Shown here in pieces: positions 25,836 through 36,117 of a stretch of DNA of 64,000 bases. The position numbers were made by a program, and so were the translations under genes. Under the pieces are notes generated by a model. The model was given only the letters and a program-made list of their open reading frames with translations, was not told the origin of the DNA and ran no database searches. Source of the DNA: Prevotella sp. oral taxon 299 str. F0039. GTDB taxonomy: Bacteria; Bacteroidota; Bacteroidia; Bacteroidales; Bacteroidaceae. Every line of letters begins with the position of its first letter. Position 1 is the stretch's first letter. The DNA is taken from NCBI RefSeq assembly GCF_000163055.2, contig NC_022124.1:248001-312000 (forward strand), written 5' to 3'.

Positions 25836-27875
25836 ATGAAAACAAAAAGATTAATTGCAGCTATGATGATAGCTTCATCATCTGTTGTCGGTATGGCACA
25901 AACGCAGTTAGAATCTGGAATCGACCTCACTAACATGGATTTAACTGCAAATCCTGCAACCGATTTTTATCAATATGCAACTGGTGGATGGCAAAAAAAG
26001 CATCCATTACCTGCTGCTTATTCTCGTTATGGTAGCTTCGATCAACTTCAAGAAGATAACAATAAGCGCATAAATGATATCTTGAGTGACCTGCTTAAGA
26101 ACACTTATGCAGAAGGAAGTATTGAAAGAAAGTTGAGCGACTTCTACAAATTGGCGATGGACTCAACACGCAGAGATAAAGAAGGTGTTGCTCCTGTAAC
26201 TCCATTGTTAAAGAAAATCGACGCATTGAAGAGCGTTCCCGAGTTCATAAAGCTACAAATGCAATATGCAGCGTTTTCATTTGGCGTGCCTTTTGACGCA
26301 AGTTTCAATGCCGATGAGCGCAATGCTTCGATGAACATACTTTATCTTTATCAAGGAGGACTTACCCTTGGACAAAAGGAATACTATCTAGATAAAGACA
26401 AAGCAACAGTAGATATTCGTGAAGCTTATAAGAAACATATTGTTAAAATGTTCCAACTCTTCGGCTTTAATGCTGCTCAAGCAAAGGCAAAAGGCGAGGC
26501 TGTACTTCGTTTTGAAACTGCTCTTGCAAAGTTTTCAAAGAGTAGTACTGAGCTAAGAGATGTGGAAGCGAACTACAACAAGATGACTTTTGCTCAGTTT
26601 AAGGCTAAATATCCAAACCTACCTGTTGAGGCTTTGCTCAATGCAGAGGGTATTAAATCGGCTTATTTCCAAACTCTTGTTGTCGGACAACCAGCCTTCT
26701 TCGCTGGCTTAAACAAGTTGGTTACAACATGGAACCTAGCAGATCGCAAAGCATATATGCAGTGGAGTGTTATCAATAGCTCAACAGGTTATTTGAGTAG
26801 TGCAGTAGAAGCAGAGCATTTCGACTTCTTTGGCAAGACAATGCGTGGAAAAAAAGAAAATTTCCCATTGTGGAAGCGTTCTACTTCACAAGTAGAAGCG
26901 GTGATGGGAGAGGCACTTGGACGTATCTATTGCGAGCGTTTCTTCCCCGCTTCGTCTAAAACTCGTATGGAAGAGTTGGTGAAGAACCTACAAATTGCAT
27001 TGGCTGAACGTATTAAAGAACAAGACTGGATGACCGCAAAGACTAAAGAAGCGGCTCTAGACAAATTGAATTCGTTCTATGTAAAGATTGGTTATCCTAA
27101 AAAATGGAAAGACATGTCGGGATTAACCATCAAGCCATCATCGTCATATTACGATAATGTAATGCAATGTGTGCTCTACTGGAACAACAAAACAATTGAA
27201 GAAAAGGCAGGCAAACCTGTTGATAAAGACGAGTGGTTGATGACTCCTCAAACTGTAAATGCATATTATAACCCAACCACAAACGAGATCTGTTTCCCTG
27301 CAGGTATCCTTCAAAGACCTTTCTTTGACCCCAAAGCAGACGACGCTTTCAACTATGGTGCGATCGGAGTAGTGATTGGTCATGAGATGACTCACGGCTT
27401 TGATGATCAAGGAAGACACTATGATAAGAATGGAAACATGAGCGATTGGTGGACAGCAGACGATGCAAAGAACTTCGATGCACGTGCAACCGATTACGCA
27501 AACTTCTTCTCTAATATCAAAGTGTTGCCCGACTTGAATGCTAACGGACGTTTCACTCTTGGCGAAAACCTTGCCGATCATGGTGGTCTTGAAGTGGCTT
27601 TCGCTGCTTTCGAAAATGTAAATAAGAAAGAAAATCTACCTGTTATCGATGGTTTAACACCCGAACAACGTTTCTTCGTTGCTTATTCTGGTGTGTGGGC
27701 AGGTAACATTACAGAGAAAGAAATACGCAGTAGAACAAAGAGCGACCCTCACTCTCTTGGTCAATGGCGTGTTAATGGTGCTCTTCCTCACATCAATGCT
27801 TGGTATAAAGCCTTTGGAGTAAAAGACGGAGATGCGCTTTTCTTGCCTGAAAGTAAACGCTTGAAATTGTGGTAA
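25836..27875 (+). CDS. M13-family metallopeptidase (PepO/neprilysin type)
   Basis: 679 residues with a signal peptide (about 1-21, ending VVGMAQ). Catalytic zinc site HEMTH (H516, E517, H520) and third ligand in ENLADHGG (E577, with D581), NAYYNPTTNEICFPAGIL before it, and the closing RVNGALPHINAWYKAF, all diagnostic for M13 endopeptidases. It cuts oligopeptides in the periplasm or at the surface; in oral relatives (P. gingivalis PepO) such enzymes process host peptides. Monocistronic with a strong terminator. Confidence 0.93.
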   Translation: MKTKRLIAAMMIASSSVVGMAQTQLESGIDLTNMDLTANPATDFYQYATGGWQKKHPLPAAYSRYGSFDQLQEDNNKRINDILSDLLKNTYAEGSIERKLSDFYKLAMDSTRRDKEGVAPVTPLLKKIDALKSVPEFIKLQMQYAAFSFGVPFDASFNADERNASMNILYLYQGGLTLGQKEYYLDKDKATVDIREAYKKHIVKMFQLFGFNAAQAKAKGEAVLRFETALAKFSKSSTELRDVEANYNKMTFAQFKAKYPNLPVEALLNAEGIKSAYFQTLVVGQPAFFAGLNKLVTTWNLADRKAYMQWSVINSSTGYLSSAVEAEHFDFFGKTMRGKKENFPLWKRSTSQVEAVMGEALGRIYCERFFPASSKTRMEELVKNLQIALAERIKEQDWMTAKTKEAALDKLNSFYVKIGYPKKWKDMSGLTIKPSSSYYDNVMQCVLYWNNKTIEEKAGKPVDKDEWLMTPQTVNAYYNPTTNEICFPAGILQRPFFDPKADDAFNYGAIGVVIGHEMTHGFDDQGRHYDKNGNMSDWWTADDAKNFDARATDYANFFSNIKVLPDLNANGRFTLGENLADHGGLEVAFAAFENVNKKENLPVIDGLTPEQRFFVAYSGVWAGNITEKEIRSRTKSDPHSLGQWRVNGALPHINAWYKAFGVKDGDALFLPESKRLKLW

Positions 27876-27905
27876 ATCACCCCTAATTTTAGCTAAAACA
27901 ATACA

Positions 27906-27953
27906 AGAAGTTCTTCACTGGCTATGTGGCTGGCGAAGAACTTCTGCTTTTTT
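27906..27953 (+). terminator. Terminator after M13 peptidase
   Basis: AGAAGTTCTTC (27906-27916) pairs perfectly with GAAGAACTTCT (27935-27945), followed by GCTTTTTT. Confidence 0.8.
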
Positions 27954-28119
27954 ATATCATAATCTCTGCTTAGGAAGGAGGGGAAAAGTGCCTAATGAGA
28001 GGTTGAAAGTTCGTCAAGCTATCTCTATTCTTCTGGTAAATAAAACTCATTTACCCACTTCCTTCAATCTTATATTGTTCCATCTACCATCTCGCTTTTA
28101 TCCTTTTGAAAATCAAGAG

Positions 28120-28245
28120 CAATCGAAGCTAAAAGAATGCTTATTGTTTTTACCTTGTAAAAGCAATGATATTGCCCGGTAAAAGCATTGCAATTAGTAA
28201 TCAAAGTCAATGTTATTACAGGTGAAAAGCATAGCTTTTAGAAAC
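28120..28245. repeat. 22-base-period repeat cluster D
   Basis: Units begin at 28120 (degenerate), 28142, 28164, 28186, 28208 and 28230, all 22 bases apart; this is the longest and most diverged array in the window. It lies in the 578-base gap before the U32 gene; 27954-28119 holds nothing I recognise. Confidence 0.78.
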
Positions 28246-28309
28246 GATGTAAAATGTTGTTGTTAAGTAACATTAGCGTCGCAAATCGAAAAATGTCAGT
28301 TTTTTTTCG

Positions 28310-28317
28310 TAAGTTTG
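28310..28317 (+). promoter_or_regulatory. -7 box of U32 gene
   Basis: TAAGTTTG, matching TAnnTTTG, giving a leader of about 130 bases before the ATG at 28454. Confidence 0.45.
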
Positions 28318-28453
28318 CACATTAGAAGGTCACTATTTAGACGTAGAAAAACAAAGAAAAGAAACCTTTTCTTGAGCTCACAAACGTATTGCAGAGTCCA
28401 ACTCGTTTTCTTTTAGCACAAAACAAATAACAAATTAAGACAAAAACATTGAT

Positions 28454-30301
28454 ATGCGACCACTAGAATTGCTTGCCCCTGCAAAGAATTTAGAAACAGG
28501 TATTGCCGCCATAGAGCATGGTGCAGATGCCATTTACATAGGTGCAGAGCAGCTAGGAGCACGTTCGGCAGCAGGAAACTCAGTAGAAGACATTGCCCAA
28601 TTGTGCCAATATGCTAAGCAGTTCGGTGTGAAAGTGTATGTAACCCTTAATGTTATTGTTTACGAACACGAGATAGATTATTGCCAAAAGCTCATCACAC
28701 AGCTTTATAATGCAGGTGTCGACGCTCTAATTGTACAAGATATGGGCGTGTTAAAAATGGATATTCCGCCCATAGAGCTACATGCTTCCACTCAAACCGA
28801 TAACAGAACGGCAGACAAAGTGTCGTGGCTTAAATCCTTAGGTTTTGCTCGTGTGGTGCTAGCTCGTGAACTTTCGCTCGACGCCATCAAAGCCATTCAC
28901 AAACAAGAGCCTGATGTTGAGCTAGAAGTATTTGTGCATGGAGCCCTTTGTGTGAGCTATTCAGGTGTGTGTTATGTATCTCAGCATAGCTTTGGACGCA
29001 GTGCAAACAGAGGAGAATGTGCTCAATTCTGTCGTATGAGCTTTGATCTTGTAGACTCAGACGATAGAGAAATAGAACATCAACGACACCTTTTGTCGCT
29101 TAAAGACATGTGTCGTATCAACGAATTAGAACAACTTGCCGATGCAGGAGCAACATCGTTCAAGATAGAAGGACGACTAAAAGACGTGTCATACGTTAAG
29201 AATGTTGTTTCAGCTTATCGCAAAAAGTTAGATAAAGTGATTGCGGCTCACCCCGAAAAGTATTGCCGTGCATCGCTAGGAGTAGTGAAACACAGCTTCG
29301 ACCCCAATCTCAATAAAACCTTTAATCGAGGTTTTACCACCTATTTCTTGCATCAACGAGACAACAAAATCGCTTCGTTCGACACCCCCAAAGCCATTGG
29401 TGAGCCAGTGGGAAAGGTGAAAGACGTGCGCAATAACTATTTTGTGGTGGCAGGAGTAGCATCGTTTGCCAATGGAGATGGCTTGTGTTTTATGAACAAC
29501 GACAACAAGTTAGAGGGCTTTAGGGTGAATAGAGTAGAGGGAAATAAGCTCTTTCCATTTAAAATGCCACGTGATTTAAAGTCGGGAGTTTATCTCTTTA
29601 GAAACAACGACGAGGCATTTGAAAAGGTATTGTCAAAGCCCACAGCAGTGCGTAAGATTGCTCTTTCAATGCAGTTTGCCACCACTTCAGGTGGGTTTGC
29701 ACTCACCTTGCAGGCGGAAGGCTATGACACTGCGAGAGTGGAGCGTGACTTTCAGCACGAAGCGGCACGACAAAACCAGTATGACAACATTGTAAAACAA
29801 TTGTCGAAACTAGGTAATACCATCTTCGAAGCAGGCAAAATCGATATAGAACACGAAGCGCAAAGTCTTTTTGTTCCATCTAGTTTGCTCGCAGATATGC
29901 GTCGTGAGGCTCTAGAACAATTCAAACCACACGACAATAGACGATTAAGACAAAAAGCAAAAGTAAGTGGTTGCAGTGTAAATCTGCAATGGCAAAAAGA
30001 ATATAAGGCATTCCCTTACACCTATAACATTGCCAACAGCTTGGCAACAACCTTCTATAAAGAACAGGGTTTGAAAGATCCTGAAGAGGCATTTGAGGTG
30101 AAAGGTGACAAAAATGTGCCCCAATCGTTATTGATGCAGTGCAAACATTGCATTCGATATTCGTTAGGTCACTGTGTGGTTCATGGTGGGGTGGCTCCTA
30201 AATGGAAAGAGCCATTGTATTTGAAGCTATCCGATGGACGCAAATTTAGACTGCAATTCGATTGCTCACAATGTCAAATGAACATCTATGCAAATAGTTA
30301 A
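28454..30301 (+). CDS. U32-family protein (RlhA/TrhP-like)
   Basis: 615 residues beginning with the U32 signature MRPLELLAPAKNLETGIAAIEHGADAIYIGA and containing the cysteine block GVCYVSQHSFGRSANRGECAQFCRM (about 174-198). A second cysteine cluster is at the C-terminus (CKHCIRYSLGHC and CSQCQMN). U32 proteins once called collagenases are now known in several cases to be Fe-S dependent RNA hydroxylases (TrhP on tRNA, RlhA on 23S rRNA); length fits the RlhA/YdcP group. The last 14 bases overlap the next gene, so the two are translationally coupled. Confidence 0.85.
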   Translation: MRPLELLAPAKNLETGIAAIEHGADAIYIGAEQLGARSAAGNSVEDIAQLCQYAKQFGVKVYVTLNVIVYEHEIDYCQKLITQLYNAGVDALIVQDMGVLKMDIPPIELHASTQTDNRTADKVSWLKSLGFARVVLARELSLDAIKAIHKQEPDVELEVFVHGALCVSYSGVCYVSQHSFGRSANRGECAQFCRMSFDLVDSDDREIEHQRHLLSLKDMCRINELEQLADAGATSFKIEGRLKDVSYVKNVVSAYRKKLDKVIAAHPEKYCRASLGVVKHSFDPNLNKTFNRGFTTYFLHQRDNKIASFDTPKAIGEPVGKVKDVRNNYFVVAGVASFANGDGLCFMNNDNKLEGFRVNRVEGNKLFPFKMPRDLKSGVYLFRNNDEAFEKVLSKPTAVRKIALSMQFATTSGGFALTLQAEGYDTARVERDFQHEAARQNQYDNIVKQLSKLGNTIFEAGKIDIEHEAQSLFVPSSLLADMRREALEQFKPHDNRRLRQKAKVSGCSVNLQWQKEYKAFPYTYNIANSLATTFYKEQGLKDPEEAFEVKGDKNVPQSLLMQCKHCIRYSLGHCVVHGGVAPKWKEPLYLKLSDGRKFRLQFDCSQCQMNIYANS

Positions 30302-31298
30302 GAAAATATCAAATAAGGCATCTTTGTTATTGTTTTTATTGGTGTTGCTTTGTAGTTCGTGCTATCATCAAAACACAAAGAATATCAATGAAAACCTATT
30401 GGATAGTGTTGGGCAGAATGATAGCTCACATTTTAAATCCGTACATCATTATAGTCAGAACTATAACTTTGTGGTTAAAGCCGATTCTTTGGTACTTTCT
30501 AAACAACAACCCGAAGAAACATTGTCGGATTTGCAGTCAGATTCGCTGGTGGTATATAAGAATAATCATTTGGTTGTGGCAGATATTCGCATTATGTCTG
30601 TGGATAGTATCGATTCAGTATGGGTGCAAGTGGCTCGAGATCAGCAAACTTTTGGCTGGATACACGAGAGCAAACTTCTTCCAAATGTAGTGCCCGACGA
30701 CCCTATATCGCTATTTATATCCACCTTTTCAGATATCCATCTTTTGGTATTCTTAGTGATTATAGTACTCATCTCGGTGTATTATATCATGCGAAAGCTA
30801 TTGAGTGGCAGTCTACCTATCGTGCATCTGCGGGATATTAATTCTATTTATCCCACCTTGTTAGTGCTTTTAGTGGCTACATCGGCAACCTTTTATGCCT
30901 CAATTCAGCTCTTTTCACCTCAAATTTGGCATCATTTCTACTTTCACCCGACGCTTAATCCTTTTTCAGTTCCATTGCCTTTAAACCTTTTCTTACTATC
31001 TATTTGGGCAATATTATTAATTGGTTTGGCAGCGATAGACGATGTTCGCCACCTTTTACCCTTAGGCGATGCAGTGTTGTATCTATGCGGTTTAGCAGCA
31101 GTGTGTGCCGTTAACTATATCGTCTTTAGTGTTTCTACTTTGTATTACATAGGTTATCCACTTCTTATATTATATGTTTATTGGGCAATAAAACGCTATA
31201 TCAAGATGCCAAGAATAAAGTTTGTGTGTGGAAACTGCGGTATGCCACTCGAAAAAAATAAACGTTGTAAGCACTGCGGCGCATTAAATGAGGAGTAA
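30288..31298 (+). CDS. Membrane protein with C-terminal zinc ribbon (unrecognised)
   Basis: 336 residues. Lipoprotein-like signal (LLLFLLVLLCSSC, Cys about residue 25), an extracytoplasmic stretch (about 25-140), then five or so hydrophobic segments between about 145 and 305, and a final zinc ribbon CGNCG then CKHCG (about 315-331). A lipobox followed by several membrane helices is unusual, so the first segment may simply be a membrane anchor. The N-terminal soluble part has an SH3-like look (WVQVARDQQTFGWIHESKL). It overlaps the U32 gene by 14 bases. Function unknown. Confidence 0.7.
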   Translation: MQIVKKISNKASLLLFLLVLLCSSCYHQNTKNINENLLDSVGQNDSSHFKSVHHYSQNYNFVVKADSLVLSKQQPEETLSDLQSDSLVVYKNNHLVVADIRIMSVDSIDSVWVQVARDQQTFGWIHESKLLPNVVPDDPISLFISTFSDIHLLVFLVIIVLISVYYIMRKLLSGSLPIVHLRDINSIYPTLLVLLVATSATFYASIQLFSPQIWHHFYFHPTLNPFSVPLPLNLFLLSIWAILLIGLAAIDDVRHLLPLGDAVLYLCGLAAVCAVNYIVFSVSTLYYIGYPLLILYVYWAIKRYIKMPRIKFVCGNCGMPLEKNKRCKHCGALNEE

Positions 31299-31311
31299 AT
31301 CAGGGTGTAAC

Positions 31312-31412
31312 ATCCTCATAAAATAGGATCTTTTTAGAGGGTTAAATCACTTATTATCAGTAATATCCTCATAAAATAGGATTTTATAAAGTATGGTATT
31401 TTTGTAATTTTG
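31312..31412 (+). promoter_or_regulatory. Twin 18-bp inverted repeats and promoter of the porphyrin cluster
   Basis: The sequence ATCCTCATAAAATAGGAT occurs identically at 31312-31329 and 31365-31382 (53 bases apart); each copy is itself an inverted repeat ATCCT-N8-AGGAT. The second copy ends just before the -33 position of a promoter whose -7 box is TAATTTTG (31405-31412). Two identical dyads immediately upstream of a TonB-receptor operon look like operators; an iron or haem regulator is an obvious but unproven candidate. Confidence 0.6.
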
Positions 31413-31444
31413 CACCCATATTATATAAACAAAAATATTATTAT

Positions 31445-33511
31445 ATGCTTAATTCCATTTTATTATTAGCAAATCTCATTGGGGCAGGCATCCCTAATGA
31501 AATGGATACAACTGTTTTTAGGACTGTTGGACTTAACGAAGTTACTATCGTTGAATTAAAAAAGAGTAAAGAGAATCTCGCAACTAATTCTGTTTCAGTT
31601 GTTGATAGTGGCTTTATCAAGCATCATGAATTACAAAGTCTTACAGAGTTAACAGCTGTTGTTCCTAACTTCTACATGCCCGAATATGGCTCAAAGCAAA
31701 ACACTCCAGTTTATATTCGTGGTGTTGGAGCTAAGACAAAGGGCTCTGCTGTAGGCTTTTATGTTGATGGAATACCTCATTTTGAGAACTCTTCATTCGA
31801 TGTAGACATGTCTAATGTGGCTTCTGTAATGGTATTTCGTGGTCCACAAGGTACCCTTTATGGACGTAATGCTATAGGAGGAATTATCGATGTCAGTACA
31901 ATTTCTCCTTTAGTATATCAAGGAACACAGTTCAAATTGGGTTATGGTAGTCATAATGACGCTTTATTTCAGTTCTCACACTATGACAAGTTAGGCTCTA
32001 AAGTGGGCTATTCTGTGGCAGGAGGATATCATTATAACGATGGCTTTCATCGCAATATATTCACCAATCAATATGCCGATCAGTTGAAAGATGCTTATGG
32101 ACGTGTGGGGTTGATGTGGCTATTGAATAATAAATGGTTTCTTCGTGTTAATTCAATGCTCGACTATTCTAATCAAGGAGGATATCCTTATGGCAAATAT
32201 AACCGTCTAACTGGTGAAACTGAAGCTGTTAATTACAATCGATATAGCAGCTATCGTCGTCTACTTTCAACCTCAGGACTCAACATTCGCTATGCGGGTG
32301 AGAACGTAAGTTTTAGTAGTCAGACAGCATTCCAATATATACGAGATCGACAAGGCATTGACCAAGACTTTACAGCAAACGATACATACTTTGTAAAGAA
32401 CCGCTTAATGCAAACCATGTTGAGCCAAGAATTCATCTTAAAGTCGAATAATAACTCACGATACCAATGGCTTTGGGGTGCTTTTGCAATGACTCAGCAT
32501 ATCAATAATACGGTAGAAACACAATATATCACTAAAGATAATGCCTTTCCAACGAACTATCGAATTCCAGTTAATGCACTTGCATTGTATCACCAATCAA
32601 TAATTAAATTGTTTTCGGGCTTTAGTTTCATTGCAGGGTTGCGTTGGGATTATGAACATTCGACCCTTAATTACTTGAGAGAGACCTACCAATTAAGTAC
32701 AAATGGGGCACGTAAAGAGGTGAAGAACGTTAATAGTTCATTGCATTTTAATCAAATAACGCCTAAATTTGCCTTGCAATATCAAGACGAACGCAATAAT
32801 AATACCTATTATTTCTCTGTAACTAGAGGCTATAAGGCAGGTGGTTTCAATCAAACTTTCCAAAAAGAAGAAGAGACAAGCTATGATCCTGAATACAATT
32901 GGAACTACGAATTGGGCGGAAAAATGAATATATTGAAAGATAAACTCTATGCAGAAGCGTCACTTTATTATATCGACTGGCGTAAACAACAAGTGAATCA
33001 AACTGTTCCAGGCGTTGGAAATGTCATTCATAATGCAGGACATTCGAGCAGTAAAGGATTTGAATTGGCTTTGAATAGCTCGCCTTTGAAGAACTTAAAC
33101 ATTGCTATTTCGTATGGATATACCTATGCAAAGTTCATAGAATATCAGAAATCGGCAAAATTAAACTATTCGGGTAATATGCTTCCAATGGTTCCTCGCA
33201 ACACATTGTCATGCTCGGCAAGTTACACTTTATATCCTTCTCGCACCCCATTTATCGACAAAATCGTGTTAACTGCAGGTTTAACAGGACTCGGAAAGAT
33301 ATATTGGGCAGAGGATAATGAGGTTGCTCAGAACTTTTATGCATTGCTAAACGCTAAGATAAGCATAACAAGTGGAATATTTACATGGGAATGTTGGGGT
33401 AAAAATATTACCGATACGCATTATAATGTATATTGTTTCAAGTCGTCTGCAGACTATGCTCAAGTTGGAAAACCAGCTTATTTTGGTACTTCTTTGCTTG
33501 TTAAATTCTAA
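31445..33511 (+). CDS. TonB-dependent outer-membrane receptor
   Basis: 688 residues. Short signal-like N-terminus, plug domain (about 45-155; TPVYIRGVGAKTKGSAVGFYVDGIP and VASVMVFRGPQGTLYGRNAIGGIIDV are classical plug motifs), then a 22-strand barrel ending in the aromatic residue pattern YFGTSLLVKF. There is no N-terminal carboxypeptidase-like extension, so this is an iron/porphyrin-type rather than SusC-type receptor. First gene of a cluster with an MFS carrier, hemN and hemG, suggesting a tetrapyrrole or siderophore-like ligand (inference). Confidence 0.9.
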   Translation: MLNSILLLANLIGAGIPNEMDTTVFRTVGLNEVTIVELKKSKENLATNSVSVVDSGFIKHHELQSLTELTAVVPNFYMPEYGSKQNTPVYIRGVGAKTKGSAVGFYVDGIPHFENSSFDVDMSNVASVMVFRGPQGTLYGRNAIGGIIDVSTISPLVYQGTQFKLGYGSHNDALFQFSHYDKLGSKVGYSVAGGYHYNDGFHRNIFTNQYADQLKDAYGRVGLMWLLNNKWFLRVNSMLDYSNQGGYPYGKYNRLTGETEAVNYNRYSSYRRLLSTSGLNIRYAGENVSFSSQTAFQYIRDRQGIDQDFTANDTYFVKNRLMQTMLSQEFILKSNNNSRYQWLWGAFAMTQHINNTVETQYITKDNAFPTNYRIPVNALALYHQSIIKLFSGFSFIAGLRWDYEHSTLNYLRETYQLSTNGARKEVKNVNSSLHFNQITPKFALQYQDERNNNTYYFSVTRGYKAGGFNQTFQKEEETSYDPEYNWNYELGGKMNILKDKLYAEASLYYIDWRKQQVNQTVPGVGNVIHNAGHSSSKGFELALNSSPLKNLNIAISYGYTYAKFIEYQKSAKLNYSGNMLPMVPRNTLSCSASYTLYPSRTPFIDKIVLTAGLTGLGKIYWAEDNEVAQNFYALLNAKISITSGIFTWECWGKNITDTHYNVYCFKSSADYAQVGKPAYFGTSLLVKF

Positions 33512-33518
33512 TGAATAG

Positions 33519-34766
33519 ATGAATTCAAACCACACAGAATATATCAATCGGCATCAAGGGAACGTCTTTACGCTTTGTACTTTCTTTTGTTTGTACATTG
33601 CACAAGCCGTTCCCTCGAGCTTTCTTTCAACGGCATTACAAGTGTTAATGCGTGAGAATAACTTCTCATTAACCACTATTGGACTCTTACAATTAGTGAA
33701 ACTGCCTTGGATTATCAAGTTTCTTTGGGCGCCAATGGTCGACAGACGATGTGTAACAGTAAACGATTATAAGCGCACCATCATTGTTTCTGAGTTGATA
33801 TATGCTGCACTTTTACTTACAATAGGCTTCTTGCACGTTTCAACCGATATTTATTTTATCATTTTTTTAGTAGTGCTTTCACTTGTAACATCAGGCACTC
33901 AAGACGTTGCTACCGATGCTTTAGCAGTGCTAACTTTCAAGAAAAGCGATAAAAGTATGGTGAATAGCATGCAATCTATGGGTAGTTTTGGAGGAGCATT
34001 GCTAGGAGGTGGAGTGCTATTAATGGCTCTACATCGCTATGGTTGGCAAACCGTTTTACCCTTTTTATCCATCTTTGTGCTTATCGCCTTATTGCCATTG
34101 CTTTTCAATAAGAATCTTACTATCAGTGAGAAAGCCCAAGAAACAAAGGCAAAGAAAGTCGATTTTCTTTGGTTTTTCACCCAGAAAGGCATTTGGAAGC
34201 AAATCATTTTCCTTGTAATATACTATGCTGGAATCTTCGGTACCTTATCTCTTTTGCGCTCATTCCTTGTAGACCATGGCTATAATATGAAGGAAATAGG
34301 CTTGATTAGTGGTGTATTAGGAACTGGAGTAGCCTTTTTTGCATCGTGGGGAGCAGGCTTTTTTGTGCGAAAATATGGAGTTTTCAAAGCCAGAATCGCC
34401 TTTGCGTGCGTTATTCTCATCACCACCCTCTACTTTTTCTTAATGCTTTCCGACACCATCACAACGCTTCGGGTTTGCATTGGTGTTGCTCTTTTGTGGG
34501 CAACTTACGGCATGTGCACCATAGTAGTGTATGTTTCGTCGATGGAAAGGGTACGACCTGGTAGAGAAGGAACCGACTTTACCATTCAAACAGTTATCAC
34601 ACACCTTAGCGGAATGATGATGGCTGTGGTCTCAGGAGCCATTGCTCAGCACTATGGTTACCGCCTTTTCTTTGCCTTTGAGATAGCAATTGCGCTAGCA
34701 TCTCTTGTTTATATTCTCTTAGTTTTCAAGCAGAAGGAAACCAATAATGAACGAACAAGTAATTAA
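33519..34766 (+). CDS. MFS transporter, AmpG/RhtX-FptX-like
   Basis: 415 residues with about 12 hydrophobic segments. The start FFCLYIAQAVPSSFLSTALQVLMRENNFSLTTIGLLQLVKLPWIIKFLWAPMVDR matches, from memory, the RhtX/FptX siderophore transporters and the related AmpG permeases. It sits in the inner membrane, 7 bases after the TonB receptor gene and overlapping hemN by 20 bases. As its partner genes make protoporphyrin from coproporphyrinogen, I infer import of a porphyrin or chelate across the inner membrane. Confidence 0.85.
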   Translation: MNSNHTEYINRHQGNVFTLCTFFCLYIAQAVPSSFLSTALQVLMRENNFSLTTIGLLQLVKLPWIIKFLWAPMVDRRCVTVNDYKRTIIVSELIYAALLLTIGFLHVSTDIYFIIFLVVLSLVTSGTQDVATDALAVLTFKKSDKSMVNSMQSMGSFGGALLGGGVLLMALHRYGWQTVLPFLSIFVLIALLPLLFNKNLTISEKAQETKAKKVDFLWFFTQKGIWKQIIFLVIYYAGIFGTLSLLRSFLVDHGYNMKEIGLISGVLGTGVAFFASWGAGFFVRKYGVFKARIAFACVILITTLYFFLMLSDTITTLRVCIGVALLWATYGMCTIVVYVSSMERVRPGREGTDFTIQTVITHLSGMMMAVVSGAIAQHYGYRLFFAFEIAIALASLVYILLVFKQKETNNERTSN

Positions 34767-36117
34767 AAAATATAATATTCCCGTTCCAAGATACACGAGT
34801 TATCCGCCAGCAAACTACTTTAAAGAGCTCAACGACACCGACTATCTCTCGGCAGTAGATGCTTCTAACGATGCAAATAGAAACCATGTGTCTTTTTATT
34901 TGCATATTCCTTATTGCAATCATCTATGCCATTATTGCGGATGTAACTCGTATGCGATGGCAAAAGGACAACAAGTAGATAAGTATGTAGAGGCTTTACA
35001 TCGTGAAATAGATATCGTTGCGGCTCACATCGACAAAGCCAATAGACGCATATCTCAAATTCATTATGGTGGAGGAAGTCCCACATCACTGCCCATTCAC
35101 TATGTTAAAGAGTTAAATGAGCACATGTTATCGTTGATGCCCACCATCGAAAAACCCGAGATAGCCATTGAGTGTCATCCAGGATATCTCAATGAAAGCG
35201 ATTGGAATGCATTGTGCGAATGTGGCTTTACACGTTATAGTTTGGGCATACAAGATTTCAATAACGATGTATTAAAGGCAGTAAACCGACTCCCTTCGCT
35301 TCTTCCTGTATCCGAAATACTTTCTATTTTAAGAGCACATCAAGCCACAATCAATATGGATTTCTTGTTTGGTTTGCCCTTACAAACCCCTGAAAGCTTC
35401 GAAAAAACAATGCAAATGGCAGTAGAAATGCAGCCCGACCGCCTCGTAACCTTTAGTTATGGACACGTTCCATGGGTACATAAGCGTCAATTAATACTCG
35501 AGAAGCTTGGCTTACCCACTGCAGATGTAAAGCAAGATATGATGAACCGTGCTATTAACGTATTGCATTCAGCAGGTTATAGAAGTATTGGTATGGACCA
35601 TTTTGTAAAGCCTAACGACGAACTAAGTGTAGCATTAGATTCTAAACAGCTACATCGTAACTTCCAAGGTTATTGCACTCTGCGCACAACTGGGCAGGTT
35701 TACGCCTTTGGAGTAACGGGAATCAGTCAGCTAGGCAATGCTTATGCGCAAAATGGACGCAATATTTCGAAGTATATTGATTCGATATTAAATGACAACA
35801 ATTTAGATATTGAACGAGGATATATCCTCTCTTCGCAAGAACAAGTGGTGCGAGAAGTGATCGAAACCATGATGTGTAACAACGAGATAGAGTGGAATAA
35901 ACTTTCAAAAGAATTGAATTTATCGGTAGAAAGCATACAAGCCACCCTAAACTATGATGTACTTAAATTGCAAGAGATGGCGAACGATGGTTTAATAACC
36001 ATGACAGAACAGGGCATAAGCATGACAACAAGTGGCTCACCATTCGTTAGAAACGTTGTAGCTTTGCTCGATCCGTTGATGAAAAACAATAACAAACAAT
36101 ATTCAAAGCCTATTTAA
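34747..36117 (+). CDS. hemN: Oxygen-independent coproporphyrinogen III oxidase
   Basis: 456 residues, radical SAM enzyme: HIPYCNHLCHYCGCN with the CxxxCxxC cluster ligands C57, C61 and C64 plus the additional HemN cysteine C66, then QIHYGGGSPTSLP, and the C-terminal HemN domain. The first residues YNIPVPRYTSYPPANYF form the HemN-specific N-terminal arm, separating it from HemW. It converts coproporphyrinogen III to protoporphyrinogen IX without oxygen, in the cytoplasm. Overlaps the MFS gene by 20 bases and abuts hemG with no gap. Confidence 0.93.
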   Translation: MNEQVIKKYNIPVPRYTSYPPANYFKELNDTDYLSAVDASNDANRNHVSFYLHIPYCNHLCHYCGCNSYAMAKGQQVDKYVEALHREIDIVAAHIDKANRRISQIHYGGGSPTSLPIHYVKELNEHMLSLMPTIEKPEIAIECHPGYLNESDWNALCECGFTRYSLGIQDFNNDVLKAVNRLPSLLPVSEILSILRAHQATINMDFLFGLPLQTPESFEKTMQMAVEMQPDRLVTFSYGHVPWVHKRQLILEKLGLPTADVKQDMMNRAINVLHSAGYRSIGMDHFVKPNDELSVALDSKQLHRNFQGYCTLRTTGQVYAFGVTGISQLGNAYAQNGRNISKYIDSILNDNNLDIERGYILSSQEQVVREVIETMMCNNEIEWNKLSKELNLSVESIQATLNYDVLKLQEMANDGLITMTEQGISMTTSGSPFVRNVVALLDPLMKNNNKQYSKPI

